A stretch of 64,000 nt of DNA from Candidatus Brocadia sp. WS118. Its GTDB lineage: Bacteria; Planctomycetota; Brocadiia; Brocadiales; Brocadiaceae. Under the pieces are notes generated by a model. It worked only from the letters and a program-made list of their open reading frames with translations. It was not told where the DNA came from and made no database searches. A program made the translations under genes and the position numbers. The DNA is taken from assembly GCA_007618135.1 (NCBI GenBank), contig PHFX01000003.1, positions 1 through 64,000 on the forward strand. The letters run 5' to 3'. Positions 43,709 through 53,038 of the stretch are shown here, in pieces (position 1 is the stretch's first letter; the number at the start of each line of letters is the position of its first letter).

Positions 43709-46021
43709 CTATTTCAAAATATCTTTTAAAATATTGCCTATGGGTAATTCTTTTCGTTTTTTATCTTTGTCTTCGCCCTGTTGTTCTTTATCCCCTTTTT
43801 TGGGCAACCCTATCTTTTCACCCAATTTCTCCAATTCCTTTTTGCCGTAATATTTCGCCGTAGCGCTGGTTACATAGGGAATATCAAGGATAGGCGTTGG
43901 TTTTCCGAGACTTCCGGTGATCGAAATTGGCAGAACCATGCGGTTGTCGGAATTAAGGAGGGCATTGAGCGGTTCTGCCTTTTTTGCTAACCTCGCAGAA
44001 TATTCCTGTGAGAGAACAAGCTTGCCCTTCAGGTCTAATCTGTCAGCGGGGCAGTCAATTAGCCCGTCTATACGTGCGTCGGTATTCGTTATCTCAACGG
44101 TATGGATATTATGTATGGCAACTTTCTTTACATTGATTTTATTACTCGCCATGGAAAAATCACCACCCATGGAATCGAATCGTGTAATCTTTTGTTTCTC
44201 CAATTCGCTGCCTTCTTTTTTCAGGAACGTGGATATCCCCTTGATCCCAAAAAGAGATTCCATGACCGTATCCACAAGGTTTACATTCATGATTTCGCCT
44301 TGATCGATCTGGAACGATCCACTGGCATTCAGAGCACCTTTCTGTTTGTCGTCTCCGGCATTGTTTGCTGCAAAAGACCCGGAAAATGTCCCTTTAAACA
44401 GACCCGCATATTGGGTAAATTTATCAGTGGCCTCCGCCAGATTGATATTTTTGACTACCGGTTTCACGCTCCATTGCAGCTCTTTGGTCTCTACGGTACC
44501 GTTCATGGAAATATCTCCCTGCAAGGTATGAACCTGAAACCCCTGGATGCCGAGAATGTTGTTCTGGTAGTTAAACTGTGCCTGCATCTTTTCAAAAGCC
44601 GCGGCCTGAATCTCTCCCTTGGTAACTTCAAGATTACCGGTACCCTTAATATCATCGTTTTTTTTCACTGCTTGAACTTTCATATCCATGGATTCAAAAA
44701 AACCTTTTCCGGTTGCTGTTCTCTGGCTCTTTTCCGCTGACTGAGGAAGTCTGAATGCAAGTCTTGGAGATGAGAACTGTACATCTGCAGTGGCATCTTT
44801 CAACGTTCCTTTTACGGAAGTCCGAAGAATAAAATTTCCCTCAGGTTCGTATTCCCTCAGGACGGGAACCAACGATTCCCAACCTTTGAGGGAGGTGTCG
44901 TCTGTTCCAATCGAAAGATCAAAATGAGGATCGCCAAAACCACTCACCTTCCCCGATGCGGTAAGGGACAAGGTGTGCATGGTGATAATACCCTGGTCTA
45001 ATTGAATATCCTCACCGGTTTTCCTGGCCGTGACGGAAATTTGGCAGGGAACAAGTTTTGGTTTGCGGAATGTTTCCCCATAGATAATATCGATGTCCTT
45101 CAAATCCATGGTACAACGGGCATCGAGGTTGTCGATATTTCCCTTTGAAAGCATCTCCACGTCTAATAAACCTGAAAAATTCGCATCTTTTGGCAGGGTT
45201 TCTTTGAGGGAAGGGTATAAGGCAACGATACGGTCTACACTGAGATCCTTTGTCCGAAGAGTAATGTCGATAAAAAGCCGTTTCATGTCAATGGTCTTGC
45301 CCAGGGGCCCCATCGTGCCTTGTATCGTGAAATTTTGTTTCGTCCCTTCAGGCAGGCGGGCTGCCATAGACAGGTGGATTGGATTGTCCAAAGACACATC
45401 GGTAAGTTTTATGTCTAAGAGGTCTATGGTAGTCGTGGTAGGAGTGTCCTGCTGAGTAAACTCATCGATAAAATCGATTCGGCCCTGATGCAGGGTAAAG
45501 GTGGAAACCGCTAATCCGGCAAAAAGGGCATCTTCGCCTTTTTCCTCAGTTTTATCATCTCCCTTTCTGTCTTCTTTGTCTTTGTTTCGCTCATTTCCGG
45601 TATCTACGGGCTCTTCATGGTCATTGACCTGCGAACCCATCAAGTCGTTGAAATTAAATTCTCCCTGTGCGTTTTTTATCAGTTGTATGACGGGTTTGTC
45701 CAGGATCAGTTCCTTGACCTGGATTTCTTTCCTGAGAAGCGGAAGAAATTTTACCTTTACCCGTAAACGCCCTATGCTCAAAAAATCGCCCGTTCCAAAT
45801 TCCGGGTTTTCTGCAATTTTAAGTCCCTCAATTTCCGCGCCCAATCCTTTTACTATGGTGAGTTTTATACCGGTAAAATCCAAATTCCTTGCCAGATACG
45901 GCTTCGCAATCTCGATGATTTTCCCCTTATGCTTGTTTAAATCGATGACGAATGGAGCCACTGCGGCACATACGAAAAGACCCAAAACTACACTCAAGAC
46001 AATAATAACAATTTTTTTCAT
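43709..46021 (-). CDS. AsmA-family envelope protein
   Basis: 770 residues: one N-terminal membrane helix (KIVIIVLSVVLGLFVCAAVAPFVID), then the AsmA pattern (LARNLDFTGIKLTIVKGLGAEIEGLKIAENPEF), a Lys/Asp/Glu-rich linker of low complexity (about residues 137-165), and a long beta-rich groove ending in the AsmA C-terminal domain (NASGSFQIDQGEIMNVNLVD). AsmA/TamB proteins bridge the periplasm and are implicated in phospholipid transport to the outer membrane. It fits the BamA/LpxC-type envelope. Monocistronic; the riboswitch lies downstream. Confidence 0.85.
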   Translation of the reverse strand: MKKIVIIVLSVVLGLFVCAAVAPFVIDLNKHKGKIIEIAKPYLARNLDFTGIKLTIVKGLGAEIEGLKIAENPEFGTGDFLSIGRLRVKVKFLPLLRKEIQVKELILDKPVIQLIKNAQGEFNFNDLMGSQVNDHEEPVDTGNERNKDKEDRKGDDKTEEKGEDALFAGLAVSTFTLHQGRIDFIDEFTQQDTPTTTTIDLLDIKLTDVSLDNPIHLSMAARLPEGTKQNFTIQGTMGPLGKTIDMKRLFIDITLRTKDLSVDRIVALYPSLKETLPKDANFSGLLDVEMLSKGNIDNLDARCTMDLKDIDIIYGETFRKPKLVPCQISVTARKTGEDIQLDQGIITMHTLSLTASGKVSGFGDPHFDLSIGTDDTSLKGWESLVPVLREYEPEGNFILRTSVKGTLKDATADVQFSSPRLAFRLPQSAEKSQRTATGKGFFESMDMKVQAVKKNDDIKGTGNLEVTKGEIQAAAFEKMQAQFNYQNNILGIQGFQVHTLQGDISMNGTVETKELQWSVKPVVKNINLAEATDKFTQYAGLFKGTFSGSFAANNAGDDKQKGALNASGSFQIDQGEIMNVNLVDTVMESLFGIKGISTFLKKEGSELEKQKITRFDSMGGDFSMASNKINVKKVAIHNIHTVEITNTDARIDGLIDCPADRLDLKGKLVLSQEYSARLAKKAEPLNALLNSDNRMVLPISITGSLGKPTPILDIPYVTSATAKYYGKKELEKLGEKIGLPKKGDKEQQGEDKDKKRKELPIGNILKDILK

Positions 46022-46201
46022 GCTGTGTACCCTTTTAGATTTTTATTACGCCCATTTGGTTTTCCCCATATAGTAAGATAATTCGCTGTACTATAGCAGA
46101 AGCAGGGCCATTTATCAAGAAAAACGGGACATTCGTGATACCTTGTTTCCTTTGGCTTATTTTCATGGTAAATCTTTATGCAATAAATCTATGCAAAATT
46201 G

Positions 46202-46231
46202 TTGACTGTGTCGGGAGTTTCTTTGTATAGT
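46202..46231 (+). promoter_or_regulatory. Predicted promoter of the M48 lipoprotein protease
   Basis: TTGACT (46202-46207) and TATAGT (46226-46231) with an 18-base spacer, about 85 bases before the ATG at 46316. Confidence 0.5.
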
Positions 46232-46315
46232 CAATGAAGTTTTGTTAATATAGTTTTCATGAAATGCATCCATTATCCTTCTGTCATAACCGTTTATTCA
46301 TGGGGAGGTTTTTCT

Positions 46316-47119
46316 ATGTTCAAAGGTAGATTTTTGGCTTTGCTTATCACGATGATGCTTTTTGTTAGTTGCTCAACGGTGCCAATAACAGGAAGAAAAC
46401 AAATTTCTTTTATACCACAGAACCAGCTTATTGGCTCCAGTATTGATGCGTATAACCAGCTATTATCTCAATCAAAGCTTTCTACCGACCCAACAAAGAA
46501 GCAGATGGTGGTTGACGTCGGGGAAAAAATAGCATCATCAGCAGAAGAGTTTATGCGTGAAAATGGAATGGAAAAAGAAATTGAAACGTATCATTGGGAA
46601 TTTAACCTCATTGAGGACGATAAAATGGTAAACGCCTTTTGCATGCCGGGGGGAAAAATTGCCGTCTATACCGGTATACTTCCGGTTACTCAAGATGAAA
46701 ATGGTCTGGCAGTTGTGATGGGTCATGAGGTGGCGCATGCACTGGCAAATCACGGCGGCGAAAGGATGAGTCAGATGATGCTTGCCCAACTGGGGGCAAC
46801 CTCTCTGTCGGTAGCGCTCGGCAGTCAACCTGGGCTGGCCAAGGAATTAATCATGCAGGCATATGGGGTAGGCGCAAACGTGGGAGTCTTGCTGCCGTAT
46901 AGTCGCCGCCACGAACTGGAAGCCGATCATATTGGCCTTATCCTCATGGCAAGGGGTGGTTACGATCCGCGAACTGCTATTCCGTTCTGGCAAAGGATGG
47001 GTAATGTGGGAGGAGAGAGGCCGCCTGAATTTTTATCCACTCATCCGGCGCCGGAAAGGAGAATCGAAGATATTCGAAACGAAATTCCCGAAGCGATGAA
47101 GTATTATAAAGAATTATAA
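46316..47119 (+). CDS. M48-family metalloprotease lipoprotein
   Basis: 267 residues from the ATG at 46316 (MFKGRFLALL) behind GGGGAGG; the longer frame from 46259 lacks a signal. A lipobox (LFVSC) predicts lipid anchoring. The family opening STVPITGRKQISFIPQ and the zinc site HEVAH (about residue 142) with the third ligand in LEADHIGL are complete. Relatives (YfgC/BepA, LoiP) degrade misfolded outer-membrane proteins, which fits the Bam and AsmA genes in the window. Confidence 0.9.
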   Translation: MFKGRFLALLITMMLFVSCSTVPITGRKQISFIPQNQLIGSSIDAYNQLLSQSKLSTDPTKKQMVVDVGEKIASSAEEFMRENGMEKEIETYHWEFNLIEDDKMVNAFCMPGGKIAVYTGILPVTQDENGLAVVMGHEVAHALANHGGERMSQMMLAQLGATSLSVALGSQPGLAKELIMQAYGVGANVGVLLPYSRRHELEADHIGLILMARGGYDPRTAIPFWQRMGNVGGERPPEFLSTHPAPERRIEDIRNEIPEAMKYYKEL

Positions 47120-47145
47120 AGAAGCAGTCTGCTAAATCCTTGTGA

Positions 47146-48021
47146 TTATTTCCCGACGGTATTGGATAATGCCACAGAACCTTTCTGTGTAAAGGTTCCT
47201 TCTCCGGTAAATACCTCCGTTGCGGTACCTGTCATATAAACATTGTCATCTTCTGCCCATTCCAATTCCAGGTCGCCTCCCGGTAAATGCGCAAGGATTT
47301 TACGTTCCGTCTTTTTGTTGAGGACTCCTGCGACACAAACAGCCGATGCGCCTGTCCCGCAGGCCATGGTTATCCCGGAACCACGCTCCCAGGTCTTCAT
47401 GGTGACCTCTTTTCGGCTATGAATTTGGACAAAGTGGACATTTATCCGTTCCGGGAATGCCTGGTGGCGCTCAATTTCCGGGCCGCATTGTGAAATATCA
47501 AACCTGCCGAGATCATTAACAAAGACAACGCAATGGGGATTTCCCATTGAGACACACGTAATCCGGAATGATCCATTCTTATCAATAGCCAGGATTTCAT
47601 TAATCACCTGTGTTGCATTGCCAAGCATAGGAATTTCAGATCTCATGAGCCCGGGTTTGCCCATATTGACGCTTGCCTTAGATACCCGTCCGTTTTCGGT
47701 AAAAAGCTGGACCATCTTGACCCCCGCCAGGGTTTCCACGGCAAGCGGATTTTTTTGAGTGATTTTATGATCATATACATATTTTGCGACACAACGAATG
47801 CCATTCCCGCACATTTGTGCTTCACTGCCATCGGCATTAAAGATACGCATCCGGCAATCGGCTACTGCAGAAGGCAGGATAAGGATAAGGCCATCAGACC
47901 CCACACCAAAATGCCGGTCACTGATAATCGGGGCGAGCTTTGCAGGTGCAGCAACCTCTTCTTCAAAACAATTGACATAGATATAATCGTTGCCAATACC
48001 GTGCATTTTTGTGAATTTCAT
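47146..48021 (-). CDS. dapF: Diaminopimelate epimerase
   Basis: DapF interconverts LL- and meso-diaminopimelate for lysine and peptidoglycan. 291 residues with both catalytic cysteines in their motifs (AQMCGNGIRCVAKYVYD and TMACGTGASAVCVAG) and the start KFTKMHGIGNDYIYVN. Presence agrees with anmK in implying a peptidoglycan wall, as now known in planctomycetes. Confidence 0.95.
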   Translation of the reverse strand: MKFTKMHGIGNDYIYVNCFEEEVAAPAKLAPIISDRHFGVGSDGLILILPSAVADCRMRIFNADGSEAQMCGNGIRCVAKYVYDHKITQKNPLAVETLAGVKMVQLFTENGRVSKASVNMGKPGLMRSEIPMLGNATQVINEILAIDKNGSFRITCVSMGNPHCVVFVNDLGRFDISQCGPEIERHQAFPERINVHFVQIHSRKEVTMKTWERGSGITMACGTGASAVCVAGVLNKKTERKILAHLPGGDLELEWAEDDNVYMTGTATEVFTGEGTFTQKGSVALSNTVGK

Positions 48022-48217
48022 AAGCGTATTCCTCGTTTTTTCAAGTGATTTTCCTCAATCTTTTACATCCTTTCATGCTCTTTATTTTACTGGTAATTTT
48101 CAAACGATTCAAGTCAATGTTGTTATTATTTTGCTTTTCTGAATTCTCGAAGTTTTTTATAATATGGGGAAAAAAATGAAATTAAGATTTTCACAGACGG
48201 TTAGGATTTTTTAAAAA

Positions 48218-49192
48218 ATGCCTTTCATATCTGTTATTATACCAAACTTTAACGGCAGACCATTCCTGGAAGCCTGTCTGCATTCACTCAGCAGGCAGAC
48301 CTATGCCCATTTCGAAACACTCCTCGTAGACGATGCGTCTACCGATGAATCCTTGTCCTTTGTTCTGGCGCATTACCCCGGCACACGGATTATTTCGCTG
48401 AAAAAGAACGTTGGTTTTGCATCAGCCGTAAATGAAGGCATACAACAGGCCAAAGGTCAATACATTGCACTCCTTAACAATGACACAGAGGTCGATGAAA
48501 ACTGGCTCATGGAATTGCATCATGCGCTGGAAAGCCATAGGGAGGCGGGTTTTTGCGCTTCCCTTATGATAAATTACAACGACAGAAACCGTGTTGATTG
48601 CGCCGGGATCGGTTTTTCCTCCTGGGGCAGGGCTTATAAACGGGGTGAAGGAGGGCTTGTTAATCACTATGGACAGCCATCATTCATCTTTGGCGCATCG
48701 GCAGGCGCAGCTATGTATCGCAAGGTGCTTTTCGAGAGGATTGGACTATTTGATGAGGACTTCTGGGCATTTTTTGAGGATGTTGACCTGAGTTTCCGCG
48801 CGCAACTTGCAGGATTTCAGTGTCTTTATGTTCCAACTGCCATGGTATATCACATTGGGACGGCCAGTCACAATAAAAAGAGTTTAAAACTTCATTATAC
48901 CGGTTACCGCAACAAACAATGGGTAATATTTAAAAATTATCCGGCTTACTATCTGTTTAAATATTATTTTAAATACGGTCTCAGTGAAATCAAGACGGTT
49001 TGGACAGACTTTAAAGACGGGTTTTTTTTGTCGCCTTTCATCGCCCATTGGCTTATTTACAAGGACATTTTCAAACTCATCAGGAAACGAGCCGAGGTTC
49101 AGGGATTGAGAACGGTAGATATCCAGTATCTGGATGCCATTATTGACAAGTCGCATGATAAGCTCAAAAGACTTGGAATTCATGGTCTGTAG
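48218..49192 (+). CDS. Family 2 glycosyltransferase
   Basis: 324 residues with the GT-A fold: ISVIIPNFNGRPFLEACLHSL, LLVDDASTDESLSFV, ALLNNDTEVDENWL (DxD-like metal site) and DEDFWAFFEDVDLSFRAQLAGF (catalytic acidic region). It resembles rhamnosyl/dTDP-sugar transferases of polysaccharide synthesis. No membrane helices. The donor and acceptor are unknown; no polysaccharide cluster surrounds it. Confidence 0.87.
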   Translation: MPFISVIIPNFNGRPFLEACLHSLSRQTYAHFETLLVDDASTDESLSFVLAHYPGTRIISLKKNVGFASAVNEGIQQAKGQYIALLNNDTEVDENWLMELHHALESHREAGFCASLMINYNDRNRVDCAGIGFSSWGRAYKRGEGGLVNHYGQPSFIFGASAGAAMYRKVLFERIGLFDEDFWAFFEDVDLSFRAQLAGFQCLYVPTAMVYHIGTASHNKKSLKLHYTGYRNKQWVIFKNYPAYYLFKYYFKYGLSEIKTVWTDFKDGFFLSPFIAHWLIYKDIFKLIRKRAEVQGLRTVDIQYLDAIIDKSHDKLKRLGIHGL

Positions 49193-49236
49193 CGTACGAA
49201 ACAAAAAGTAAATCTTCATCAGTTTTTGCGACAGGC

Positions 49237-51261
49237 TCAATACCATTTCTTCAATGCTTTGAAACAAATGACAAACGGATGGAAAATTCCCGTGGCTTTT
49301 CTTGAAAGCCTTATGAGGAAAAATACCGCTATAAGACCCATAATTATGGCAATAACCACCGGGTTGACACCCAATAGCCAGGCTAACATCTTTACCAGAC
49401 CGGACAGAAACGCGATAGGATGCGTGACGAATGCAAGCAGAAGTGAGGCTACAAGGCCGTATTTGATAAGCTTCGCACATCGTGCAAATATTTTTGGCGG
49501 CATAAAACGCATAACGAAAAGACCAGACTTTCCTTTTCTGGCCAGCTTGAGCCCATCGTCGCCATACATGCCAACGTACATAATGACGTCATCTCCGTGT
49601 CTCTTTGTAAGACTGATAATGTCATCTCCATATTTTTCAATGACTTTAACACCGCTTGAGCCATACTTTGATACATACGATATAACATCAGCACCATGGA
49701 GTGCGGCCATTTTAATAACATTATCTCCATAGACGGAACTCAAAAGCACCACGTCCCTGCCATACTTTTGAATGACGCTGAGGCCGTCATCCCCGTAGAG
49801 CATAAGGTATCGAACAACCTCATCTCCATATTGACGCGCCAGGGATAATACCGTGTCACCGTATTTTTCGATCGTTTTCCCGGCATCACCACCATATTTG
49901 GAGACGTATCGAACTACATCATCTCCATATTGTTGTGCGAGGTGAATGATTTTTCCGTCTGTTGCCTTTATCGCCTTAATGCCGTCGTCTCCGTGTTTTG
50001 CCACAAATTGAACAACGTCATCCCCGTACGTGGTAACGAGCGCTTCCGTCAAATGGGCCAATCCTTTAAAACCTTTTGTAGTCTTGGCAAACCGTGCCCC
50101 TTGTACTGCAAACTTTGCCCCTTTGGATATACCACTTCCGATGGGTATGAATCCCAGAATATCGAGTCCTGCAAACAATTTGTCCTGTAAGGCAATCTCT
50201 TCCTGACGGATCCATTTTCGACTGACCCTTTCTACATCGGAAACAAAGAAGTTCCGTAGTTTATTCGAAATGGTGGTAATTGCCTCTTCCCTGACATTGT
50301 TGATATCAAGAATTTCAAATCTGTCCATGAAATCATTTCCCAACTCATAAATAAGGTTGATAGCCTTCCTGGCGTTTTCACGCTGTCCTGATGCATCACT
50401 TCTGGCGTTTATTGCAGATGTTTCTGTGCCATACCACCAGGATGATAACCATTCGTAAGCGCTTGTTGTCTTAAGGTAGCTATAGAAATGGCTGCTAAAA
50501 TCTTTGTTATCATAGAAAAGATAGATGATAGGAATTGTTTGCTTGTGTCCATAGGTCTTTATTATCTGGTAAAAGGTGTCATCGTCGATAAAAAGGCTAA
50601 ACAAGGTCTTTGCCTTTTCTCCATATTCTTTTATGGCCAGAAGGCCGTCGTCCTGAAATTTTATGACGATATTTAATACCTCTTTGTCGTAAAGCTTTGC
50701 GAAACCAATTCCATGCTTTCGCGCCAGGGGGAAGACAATATCTCCCTTTTCATTAGCTAAATTGATTAAGTCCATTCCCCTGTCTTTATTTTCGCTTATC
50801 AGAAAAAAGTTTTCAGGGTCATTGGCAATATATTTCATTCCCTCATTTCCGAAAGTCCTGTAGAATTCCGCAAGAGACTTGGGGGAGAAGATGGTGTCAA
50901 CAGGTATCGTATTCTCCGGGTTGTTATAAAGAAGAAAGATGTCACGGCAATCGAGGAGTGGGTATAAGCTGGCTATTTCTTTGCCGTATTTTTCGAGCAA
51001 CACGAGCCCTGCAATTTTATACTCTTTCAAAAACTCAAGGACAAAGGTGCCGTACTGCTGACAAAGGCGCTCCGCGTTATTCCCGAATTGATCGAACACG
51101 TCTTTATGCGTTGCGTGAATAGACTCGTCATGGCTTCTTTGGGCATTTAAAATTGCATTTGGGATATCCTCTCTGGACTGAGAACCCACATTCTGCGAGG
51201 ATGCAATGGGTAAGCTGATGATGAAGAGGAGAGGAAAAAACGCAAATATCTTTTTGTTCAT
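49237..51261 (-). CDS. Exported membrane protein with 15 exact 11-residue YGDD repeats
   Basis: 674 residues: a signal peptide (FAFFPLLFIISLPIASS), a diverged helical N-terminal half, and at about residues 410-573 fifteen back-to-back units of exactly 11 residues, consensus [KQ]YGDDVV-x2-[IV]-x (such as QYGDDVVRYVS, KYGGDAGKTIE, KYGDTVLSLAR). The units cycle in threes, giving a 33-residue superperiod. After them come two or three hydrophobic helices (about 590-655) and a basic tail. Less regular relatives of the unit occur earlier (KYGKEIASLY, KHGIGFAKLYD). I do not recognise the family. A short-repeat helical solenoid outside the cytoplasm held by a C-terminal anchor is the likely architecture. 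Confidence 0.8.
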   Translation of the reverse strand: MNKKIFAFFPLLFIISLPIASSQNVGSQSREDIPNAILNAQRSHDESIHATHKDVFDQFGNNAERLCQQYGTFVLEFLKEYKIAGLVLLEKYGKEIASLYPLLDCRDIFLLYNNPENTIPVDTIFSPKSLAEFYRTFGNEGMKYIANDPENFFLISENKDRGMDLINLANEKGDIVFPLARKHGIGFAKLYDKEVLNIVIKFQDDGLLAIKEYGEKAKTLFSLFIDDDTFYQIIKTYGHKQTIPIIYLFYDNKDFSSHFYSYLKTTSAYEWLSSWWYGTETSAINARSDASGQRENARKAINLIYELGNDFMDRFEILDINNVREEAITTISNKLRNFFVSDVERVSRKWIRQEEIALQDKLFAGLDILGFIPIGSGISKGAKFAVQGARFAKTTKGFKGLAHLTEALVTTYGDDVVQFVAKHGDDGIKAIKATDGKIIHLAQQYGDDVVRYVSKYGGDAGKTIEKYGDTVLSLARQYGDEVVRYLMLYGDDGLSVIQKYGRDVVLLSSVYGDNVIKMAALHGADVISYVSKYGSSGVKVIEKYGDDIISLTKRHGDDVIMYVGMYGDDGLKLARKGKSGLFVMRFMPPKIFARCAKLIKYGLVASLLLAFVTHPIAFLSGLVKMLAWLLGVNPVVIAIIMGLIAVFFLIRLSRKATGIFHPFVICFKALKKWY

Positions 51262-51390
51262 GAACGATATTGAAAGAGTTCAATAAAAAGGCTTTTAGCG
51301 AAAGAGTTTAGCACACGGAATAGGGGAATGCAAGTGTCATACGACAAGGAAACGGCTGGCATAGCATGCCTGAATGCGAACGGACATTGA

Positions 51391-51440
51391 CTTTCGTAGT
51401 TCATTGCGTGATAATAATTTTAGTTTGCGAACTACGAAAG
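51391..51440. repeat. Perfect 12-base inverted repeat before the SDR gene
   Basis: CTTTCGTAGTTC (51391-51402) and GAACTACGAAAG (51429-51440) are separated by 26 bases. The right arm ends exactly where the ribosome site AAGGAGG begins, so an RNA hairpin could control initiation, or the DNA could be an operator. Confidence 0.65.
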
Positions 51441-51449
51441 AAGGAGGAG

Positions 51450-52373
51450 ATGGTGGGGAGTAATGATGAATTACATATCGTAACGGGGGCATTTGGTTAT
51501 ACGGGTAAATATATAACAAAAAAACTCCTGTCTCTGGGGAAAAAGGTCCATACCATTACGGGGCATCCTAACCGTCCCAACCCTTTTGGAGGCAAGGTAG
51601 GTATTTCCCTATTCAATTTTGATAATCAGACCGAATTGGTCAAAAGCTTGCAGGGCGCTGTAACTCTTTACAACACCTACTGGGTACGCTTTTCATACAA
51701 ACAAGTGACTTTTGACAAGGCCGTTGAAAATACGAAGGTCCTTATTAAAGCGGCAGAAGAGGCCGGTGTGCAAAGGATTGTGCACATCAGTATCACGAAT
51801 GCCTCTGAGTCATCACCTTTTCCCTATTTCAGAGGAAAGGGAATGCTGGAAAAGGCCATTTGTCAGTCGAGCATGTCATATGCTATTATCCGTCCGACCG
51901 TCCTCTTTGGGCATGAGGATATCCTTATTAACAACATTGCCTGGCTTCTGCGGCGGTTTCCCCTTTTTGCCATTCTTGGGTCCGGTACTTACAAACTGCA
52001 ACCCGTCTTTGTCGAAGATGTGGCTGAGCTAGCCGTAAAAGCTGGCCAATACGGAGAGAATGTGATTATGGACGCAGTCGGTCCGGAAACGTATACATTT
52101 CATGAAATGGTGCAATTCATTGCTGAAAAAGTCCATAGCAAAGCGAAAATAATGTGTCTCAACCCGTTATTAACGCTTTTCTTTTCAAGAGTGATCGGTT
52201 ACTTCGTCAATGATGTGATATTAACACGGGATGAAGTCTATGGGTTGATGTCGAATCTCTTGATTTCCGGGAACCCTACAACGGGTAGGACACGACTCAG
52301 TGATTGGCTGGATGGCAATATAGAGAGCATTGGGATTAAATATGCCTCTGAGTTGGGACGTCACTACCGATAG
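51450..52373 (+). CDS. Atypical SDR / NmrA-like NAD(P)-binding protein
   Basis: About 307 residues from ATG 51450 (GTG at 51453 has better spacing from AAGGAGG). The dinucleotide-binding motif is VTGAFGYTGKYITKKL, with HISITNASESSPFPYFRGKG and AIIRPTVLFG in place of the classical YxxxK catalytic set, as in the NDUFA9/YwnB-like atypical SDR group. Such proteins bind NAD(P)H and may be reductases, complex I accessory factors or redox sensors. Upstream in-frame codons from 51366 cross the inverted repeat and are unlikely to be translated. Confidence 0.8.
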   Translation: MVGSNDELHIVTGAFGYTGKYITKKLLSLGKKVHTITGHPNRPNPFGGKVGISLFNFDNQTELVKSLQGAVTLYNTYWVRFSYKQVTFDKAVENTKVLIKAAEEAGVQRIVHISITNASESSPFPYFRGKGMLEKAICQSSMSYAIIRPTVLFGHEDILINNIAWLLRRFPLFAILGSGTYKLQPVFVEDVAELAVKAGQYGENVIMDAVGPETYTFHEMVQFIAEKVHSKAKIMCLNPLLTLFFSRVIGYFVNDVILTRDEVYGLMSNLLISGNPTTGRTRLSDWLDGNIESIGIKYASELGRHYR

Positions 52374-52472
52374 ATATTTGGTTGTAATCCGGGGAGAAGA
52401 ATTTCTCACTACAATTGCTTCCGGGTGTGACAAATAATATACCGATATTTTTCTGTTGATATGAAATTGTAA

Positions 52473-52514
52473 AATAAGGCGCATTCCGTGAATATTGAGG
52501 TAATGCGCCTTATT
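52473..52514. terminator. Perfect 12-base hairpin after the SDR gene
   Basis: AATAAGGCGCAT pairs with ATGCGCCTTATT across an 18-base loop, about 100 bases after the SDR stop and between two convergent genes. It lacks a long T run, so termination activity is likely but not certain. Confidence 0.55.
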
Positions 52515-52609
52515 CAGATGAGACAAAACCGCAGGTTACTTATCAATGCTTGACAACGTTATGCCACGGTCTTTTTTATCCTTTTGCATACTTCAGCATA
52601 TGAAGGCTT

Positions 52610-53038
52610 TTAGTTGCAGATGGCCATTGTCCAGCTCCCACTACTACCACAGGTATTGCTCCAACTGCCGGAAGCAGTCTTGCCTTGTCTGCCTGTGTGC
52701 TTTCCTGTATAGGTAAATTGTTTGCAACACGAGTTACTCGTACCATTCGTTGCTATGACTTGTACGTTTACCGCATCGAATGTGCCTGTGACATTCCATA
52801 TTCCGCAGCCACCGGTATTTACCGTTCCTGCCAGTTGGCCTGGACCAGTGACATTAAGTGACCATTTGTATCCATAGTTATCACATATAACAGGAAGGTC
52901 TTGATCCACTGACACACCAAAAAATCTGGTGTTGTTTCCTACCTGCGGTGCTACATCATCAGCAGGACCAGCATATACGGAACCCAGTAAAACTATCATA
53001 GCAAACATTGCAAAAAAACCGCCTAACAACTTCTTCAT
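52610..53038 (-). CDS. Small exported cysteine-containing protein
   Basis: 142 residues: a signal peptide (GGFFAMFAMIVLLGSVYA), then a Gly/Thr/Ser/Asn-rich beta-type mature domain with six cysteines (VICDNYG, GGCGIWN, SNSCCKQF, NTCGSSG, AICN), probably disulfide-bonded. An excellent ribosome site (AAGGAGG) suggests good expression. Not a family I recognise. The composition is typical of exported surface or matrix proteins. Confidence 0.75.
   Translation of the reverse strand: MKKLLGGFFAMFAMIVLLGSVYAGPADDVAPQVGNNTRFFGVSVDQDLPVICDNYGYKWSLNVTGPGQLAGTVNTGGCGIWNVTGTFDAVNVQVIATNGTSNSCCKQFTYTGKHTGRQGKTASGSWSNTCGSSGSWTMAICN

Noticed and set aside
49226-49732. 168-codon plus-strand frame opposite the repeat protein
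   Set aside because: It is the antisense shadow of the 11-residue repeats, so its own periodicity is derived.
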